From contig JAQMRL010000006.1 in assembly GCA_035578175.1 (NCBI GenBank), positions 31,070,893-31,134,892 of the forward strand: a stretch of 64,000 nt of DNA, in the 5' to 3' direction. The translations under genes were made by a program, and so were the position numbers. The notes under the pieces were generated by a model, which made no database searches, was not told the origin of the DNA, and saw nothing but the letters and a program-made list of their open reading frames with translations. This document shows, piece after piece, positions 59,649-64,000 of this stretch. Source of the DNA: Catonia carolina (Eukaryota > Arthropoda > Insecta > Hemiptera > Achilidae). Position 1 is the stretch's first letter; each line of letters starts with the position of its first letter.

Positions 59649-60588
59649 ACGGGTGATTCAAAAAGAGCGCTGGTTTTAAAACGGCTGGTAAATTTTTGTT
59701 TATCGGTTGGCAACATTGTTAGACCTCATTTCTATTTCGGAGAACATTCCGATTGACGATTCAGTTGTAGTTTCTCTTGTTCGCAGTGTAGTACTCTCGC
59801 AGTCTGTGTCTAACCATGGAGAAGTTTACTATTGCACAACGAGTGTTAATCGTCAAAACATTTTACCAGAGTGGAGAGAGTTATGCGGCTACTGTCAGGC
59901 GACTTCGCAGTACTCTGGGACGTAATGAAGCACCGAATGAATCAACAGTTCGCAGGCTCATGAAAAAGTTTTTTGAGACGGGTTCAACAGTCGACCTTAA
60001 AAGTTCTGGACGTCGTCGTTCTGGCCGAACTGAGCAGAACGTTGCGTTGGTTCGTGACAGTGTGGCTGTTAGCCCAGCAAAATCAATACGTCGCCGTTCT
60101 CAACATTTGGGTTTACGATGTTCTTCTGTACGGAGAATTCTTCGGTACGATCTCCAATATCACCCGTATAAAATTCAGTTGACGCAACATTTGAAAGTGG
60201 CAGACCATCAGAAGAGACGACAGTTTGTTGACTGGGTATTGAGAAAACGGCAGGATGATGACACCTTCGCAAACAAAATCATTTTCAGTGATGAGGCGCA
60301 CTTCCACTTAAACGGTTTTGTTAATAAACAGAACTGCCGTATGTGGGGTTTAATTCGACGGGTTATCGGGCAAATGGAAGTCGAAACTTGTCGTGCAGTG
60401 ATATCCAATTTCATGGACAGAGTTGATGCGTGCCAGCGCAGTAGAGGAGGACACATGCATGACATCATTTTTCATACATGAAATCGGAAGGTAAGATGAA
60501 CTTGTTGATGTATTTATTTTCAGTTTTTCAATAAAATAAATCTCTTAATTTGATATATCAAAACTGGCGCTCTTTTTGAATCACCCTA
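59649..60588 (+). mobile_element. 940-bp internally deleted Tc1/mariner-type element, copy 2
   Basis: Flanked by TA (59647-59648, 60589-60590). The inverted ends GGGTGATTCAAAAAGAGCGC differ from each other at only a few positions. It shares the internal deletion with copy 1, so the deleted form itself was transposed, presumably by transposase from a complete copy elsewhere. Confidence 0.9.
59816..60481 (+). CDS. Internally deleted transposase, 221 aa, intact frame
   Basis: Uninterrupted frame inside the 940-bp element. Residues 1-130 form two helix-turn-helix-like regions that in this IS630/Tc1/mariner-type group bind the element ends. IIFSDEAHFHLNG (155-167) contains the first catalytic Asp (159). 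After CRMWG (174-178) the sequence passes in frame to the C-terminal region (LIRRVIGQME to SRGGHMHD), skipping the segment with the second and third acidic residues; complete relatives are about 340-350 aa. It therefore keeps DNA binding but cannot cut. Whether it is expressed is unknown. It lies about 190 bp after the left end, the usual position. The alternative view is that it is a passive relic. Confidence 0.85.
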   Translation: MEKFTIAQRVLIVKTFYQSGESYAATVRRLRSTLGRNEAPNESTVRRLMKKFFETGSTVDLKSSGRRRSGRTEQNVALVRDSVAVSPAKSIRRRSQHLGLRCSSVRRILRYDLQYHPYKIQLTQHLKVADHQKRRQFVDWVLRKRQDDDTFANKIIFSDEAHFHLNGFVNKQNCRMWGLIRRVIGQMEVETCRAVISNFMDRVDACQRSRGGHMHDIIFHT

Positions 60589-60590
60589 TA

Positions 60591-61305
60591 TATAAAATAA
60601 ATAGTGATTATTGTCAATTTTTAAATTTCAGTTAAACTTGATAGAAGTCTTACTACAGTTTTCATTATTCACTTTTCATATTATGTATCCATGAAGCGGA
60701 TTATAACAAAATATTTACGCAAATATTTGTAATATTGATTCCTTGTTTTGAAATTTTCTCGATGCTCCGAAATGATTGTTACTTCATTCTGTCTGCATTT
60801 TTCTAAACAAAACAAATGACTCCAATTGATTCTCAACAAATTTTATTCAAGCAGTAATTTTACTTACACATCTAATTTTCAGTGAAAGAGTTTCTTAAAT
60901 GATACCTTGTTTTTGTTATTTGATATCCTTGTAGAGAAAGTATTCAGGTATCTTTTTCTTTAGTGATCAACAAAAAGTTTTTGTACATGTAGTTCTAAAC
61001 GTGTTCTTTTTCCCAACGGTTTTTAAATTGCTGGAAGAAAGAGGTAGTTGGCGCCGTTCCATCTTGTTCGTAACCTTGTCTTTACGTTCGTTTATTATTG
61101 ACTGGTAACAAGACCGTGTTTTCTTTATACCGATCAGTATTAGTGGGTCGAAACTATTTTATTTTTCAATGCTAACATACTGAAGACAACTTTCTTTCAT
61201 AAGTATGTTTTAAAAATTCATTGAAATAAATAATGTATTTCCTATATGTTTTGTAATGTAGTTCTATTGAAATTATTAATTATTCTCAATAAAAATGTTG
61301 TTTGT
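60591..61305. other. AT-rich non-coding stretch
   Basis: Nothing recognised between the 940-bp element and the RepA copy at 61.3 kb. Confidence 0.5.
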
Positions 61306-61688
61306 AACAGGCAGATAGAGTGTTACATTATTTACACTCAATCTGCTAGTTCCGGTGCTATAAAAAATAGTTCTGTTTCTTATGACATGGTCCACCAATT
61401 ATATGACTGAAACATTTAAGAAAAAAAGAGGTACAGGTGTAAAAGACACTGTTTAGATTTATCTTCTCTGAATAATTAATTTCATTATACAGCCAGACCT
61501 TGTAGGGAATTAAGTGAAGCTGTCATTTGCATGGTGAGAAAAATATATGCTTTTCAGATGGCCTGGTATTCTAATAAGCAAATTTTCCCACTCAGTGAGA
61601 AAGTTACAGTAAACCATCTAACTCGTTTTACTTAGTAAAGACTCTAGAGGTTCAGTCGAGCCTATCGGCTGATAACCTAAACCAATAA
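61306..61688 (+). repeat. RepA retroposon copy, diverged
   Basis: Plus-orientation copy from GTAACAGGCAGATAGAGTG to GGCTGATAACCTAAACC. Its internal frame contains stops. Confidence 0.7.
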
Positions 61689-62615
61689 AAATAATATTTT
61701 ATTTTTGAGAGGTGAGCCTTTTGTCAAAAGTGATTCCTAAATATCTAACTATGTTAGTCTGTGGGATGGGTGTAATCTTTTTATAAACTGGGATATATTT
61801 TTTTGAGCCATTGTATGAAGATAATGTGATTAAAGTTTGTAGGATTGATTCAATTTTCTACTTGTGACTAATCAGAGAGTTTTGTTAGTGATACTGTAAG
61901 TTACATAAAAAACTTACAAGTGTCTAATATTTTATAAAAATTGCTGTACAGTCTGAAAAAGCATTAAATGATGTTTGTGATATGGTGACATATCCCTGGG
62001 AAAACTCTATGGTAGTATATGAAAAAGTACAATTCTCTGTAGAACTCCAGCTTTAATTGGTTGCTTTAGAAGAAAGGTACATTTTCCATTTCCAAAAACG
62101 AATCTTAAACTAAGAAGAGAATATATAGTTATTTAATTTACTGATCATAAGAGAGAAGACAGAATTATTTTTTAAATCCTTGGAACTAGGCAATTGTGTA
62201 AAAATACCTTTAGTCTCTACCTGACAGTAAAAGACCGGCGAATTTCAGTATCACTAATAATGTGATATTTTCCATTATATTAAATTAAACTCATTTTATT
62301 GTAAAATAAGAAATTTAAAACTTTTTTCTTGAATAGGCCTATATTAATTTTTAAATTTCACGTAAAAACACTTGTAAAAAATTTACGCGATTGAATGTGT
62401 ATGTTAAACGTAAACTTCCGTGGAGAATTGAGCTTTGTAAATTATACAGTATTAAAAAGTAGTATAGCTGGAAAAAGAGAGATTTTAATAGATAATGAAA
62501 TGCTGCTGTTGGAAGCAACGGAAAATCCGTGTGGATTTCTTTTTGTACTGCATTGTAAATTATTTTATCACACTCCGTTTTAAATTTGCTAATGTTTCGA
62601 CGTTTTTTTGTTTAT

Positions 62616-62850
62616 TAGTTTCTCTTGGTCTGTATCTATCTATATTAACATGTAGGATAGGAATGTATTGTTTTCATGTCGATTTTTTGAAATCGAGTTT
62701 TCAACAGAAATACACGTTTACAGGCCCTGTTTGCGCGTGCGCACATACACGTGCGCGCGCAAGCATAAGTTAGGTACTATGAGGGATGACCCAACTCGAA
62801 CATTTTAATCAAAAAAGAGGTTATCAAAAAATACTGTTATTATTTTCGAC
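62616..62850 (+). repeat. RepB 5' part, diverged
   Basis: Shares GTATTGTTTTCATGTCGATT, GAAATCGAGTTTTCA and TACACGTTTACAGGCCC with RepB. The dinucleotide run is here GC/CA-rich (GCGCGTGCGCACATACACG). Confidence 0.6.
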
Positions 62851-62869
62851 ACAGAAGTCAGGCTCCAAT

Positions 62870-63171
62870 ATGCCATTTATAAGGTGCACAACATTAGCGC
62901 AGAGTTTGGCATGGGAATATCGACGCAAAAATCAAAGGTTATGGCATTCAAGAAAAGATGGCCGGTTTGCTCAAAAATTATACTTGGCAACTTTAATTTA
63001 AAGTTTAAATATTTAGAATGCAAGATTTCCTATGACACAGATGATGACGTGAGTGAAAAATTGGCAAAATTCAGCGCTGTCTGCGGTTCTATTCGCAGGA
63101 CAATAAGAAAGAAAAAGAGAAAGAGCATCCAAATGAAATTTTACGGCTTGAGAGCTGACTTTTTCAGGTGA
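62870..63171 (+). pseudogene. LINE reverse-transcriptase thumb fragment
   Basis: Open from 62884 to 63171: MGISTQKSKVMAFKKRWPVC, then FKYLECKISYDTDDDV and CGSIRRTIRKKKRKSIQMKF. This matches the region after the RT catalytic box (KISTQKTKVMAF...NYLG-ISYD...IRRT) in an arthropod LINE group. It stops at the point where other copies read LLYGSE. Both ends are truncated. Confidence 0.75.
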
Positions 63172-63424
63172 AAGAAAGAAAATGACGATGATAAAAATAC
63201 AATGGTTCATAATACCAAGGTAATATTCTATTGCTGTTTTACTGTACCTCCTCGCATCCTTGCAACTAGCTACAGTAGCGGGTGGAGACAGTTGGTTGTA
63301 AGGGAATTTGGAGCCCCCCCAAAAAAAAATTACAATTTTAAATTACTCAAACCAAAACAACTAAAACCTAAACATTCCAATATCTTCTTCGTCTTTACGG
63401 ATTAGGCACATTGTCTGTTCCAGC

Positions 63425-63785
63425 TTCTATCTATCGTTTTCGTGGTCTACCCAACGACCTTACTCCTTGCGGGCGGTATTGTAAGGACAGCAGCAGATAT
63501 CGATCCTCTGGCATGCGGCTTACAAATGTTGTAACCTCCTCTCCCTACATCGTTCAATTTTCTGCCTCACAGTTGTTGTCCTATCCAAATCATACCGGAT
63601 TACTTCACTCTTGGTGCGATCTCTTCGTGTTCCTCCTCTCACCGATCTCAAAAAACGAATCTCAACTGTTTCCAACTTCCTACCCTCATATTTCCTTAAA
63701 ACCTATGTTTTACTTCCGTACAAAAAAATTGGTAGTGTCATTACATCATGTAAATTCAACTGCGTTTCTTTCCGGGCCCTTGCTT
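63425..63785 (-). pseudogene. LINE ORF2 fragment, opposite orientation
   Basis: The minus strand reads TLPIFLYGSKT, a stop, then VLRKYEGRKLETVEIRFLRS and VRGGTRRDR, which is the segment that follows the 62.9-kb fragment in the same LINE group (LPTLLYGSE...ETAEMRFLRSV). It lies in opposite orientation, so either two fragments or a local inversion. Confidence 0.7.
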
Positions 63786-63848
63786 TAAATATTCTATTTA
63801 AGTAAACGCGAATTCGTTAAGATGTCCCTATTTTGGCCTCAACAGAAT

Positions 63849-64000
63849 GGAGACATCTGAGAAGACAGGCGTTGCACAGTGGGTCCCAGAGAGAGTAGGG
63901 GCAGCGATGCTGCGGGATGAGGAGAGCTGGAAATTGGTCGCTCAGTTTGCGGTGAGGGTGTTTGGGAGACTGCGGAGGGAGGAGACATATAGAGATCAGT
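63849..64000 (+). pseudogene. Possible R1/LOA-type LINE C-terminus, cut by window end
   Basis: An ATG-led frame runs open to the window edge: WVPERVGAAMLRDEESWKLV and AQFAVRVFGRLRREET. The pattern hydrophobic-L-x-D-E-x-S-W-x2-V-x2-F resembles the ORF2 tail of R1/LOA-like LINEs. GC content rises sharply here. It may continue to the right. Confidence 0.5.

Larger units (their letters stand above)
37427..64000 (+). other. Probable downstream intron of the Dop2R-like gene
   Basis: Begins with GTAAGT directly after the exon. I looked for a following exon starting with the conserved region after the DRY motif and found none before the window ends. The stretch is filled with the mobile elements annotated separately. 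Confidence 0.6.

Overview
This window looks like one stretch of an insect nuclear genome, most likely hemipteran. It is AT-rich, intron-dominated and packed with decayed transposons. No bacterial-style genes, operons or CRISPR arrays are visible. The only host coding sequence I can support is one 110-bp exon at 37317-37426 on the + strand. It has clean splice sites and encodes transmembrane helix 3 of a biogenic-amine GPCR, closest to the insect D2-like dopamine receptor (Dop2R). I found no neighbouring receptor exon in about 37 kb upstream and 26.5 kb downstream, so most of the window is probably two very large introns of that gene.

Layout. 0-11 kb: a relic transposase (about 0.6-0.9 kb), a tRNA-like SINE head, a LINE 3' end, a hairpin-containing tandem repeat (5.0-5.3 kb), a GC-rich island ending in a histone-type stem-loop (6.3-6.9 kb), a copy of a ~393-bp retroposon called RepA here, and a fold-back mariner fragment (8.8-9.1 kb). 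12-16 kb: a Ty3/Gypsy-type LTR retrotransposon with 5' LTR, tRNA-Gly-type primer-binding site, intact gag, a canonical -1 frameshift site and a pol truncated inside reverse transcriptase. It is nested in RepA and bounded by an exact 135-bp duplication. 16-37 kb: long AT-rich intron with Jockey-type LINE 3' fragments, RepA and RepB repeats, a second GC island with a histone-type stem-loop, LINE 3' fragments and a LINE 5' region. 37.3 kb: the receptor exon. 39-64 kb: two nearly identical 940-bp internally deleted Tc1/mariner-type elements, two large palindromic mariner derivatives, two more decayed transposases, an I/R1-like LINE tail, a complete 5'-truncated Jockey insertion with target-site duplication, a PIF/Harbinger-type element with TTA duplications, SINEs, and LINE tails at the right edge.

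The mobile elements do not form a pathway, but they show recurrent processes: nested insertion, target-primed insertion with 5' truncation, duplication of one mariner end into palindromes, and mobilisation of a deletion derivative that keeps a reading frame with the DNA-binding domain. The most distinctive observations are the receptor exon, the chimeric junction of the LTR element, the palindromic mariners, the twin 940-bp elements, and the histone-type 3' stem-loops in two non-histone GC-rich islands. All family assignments come from motif recognition by eye; no database search was run.
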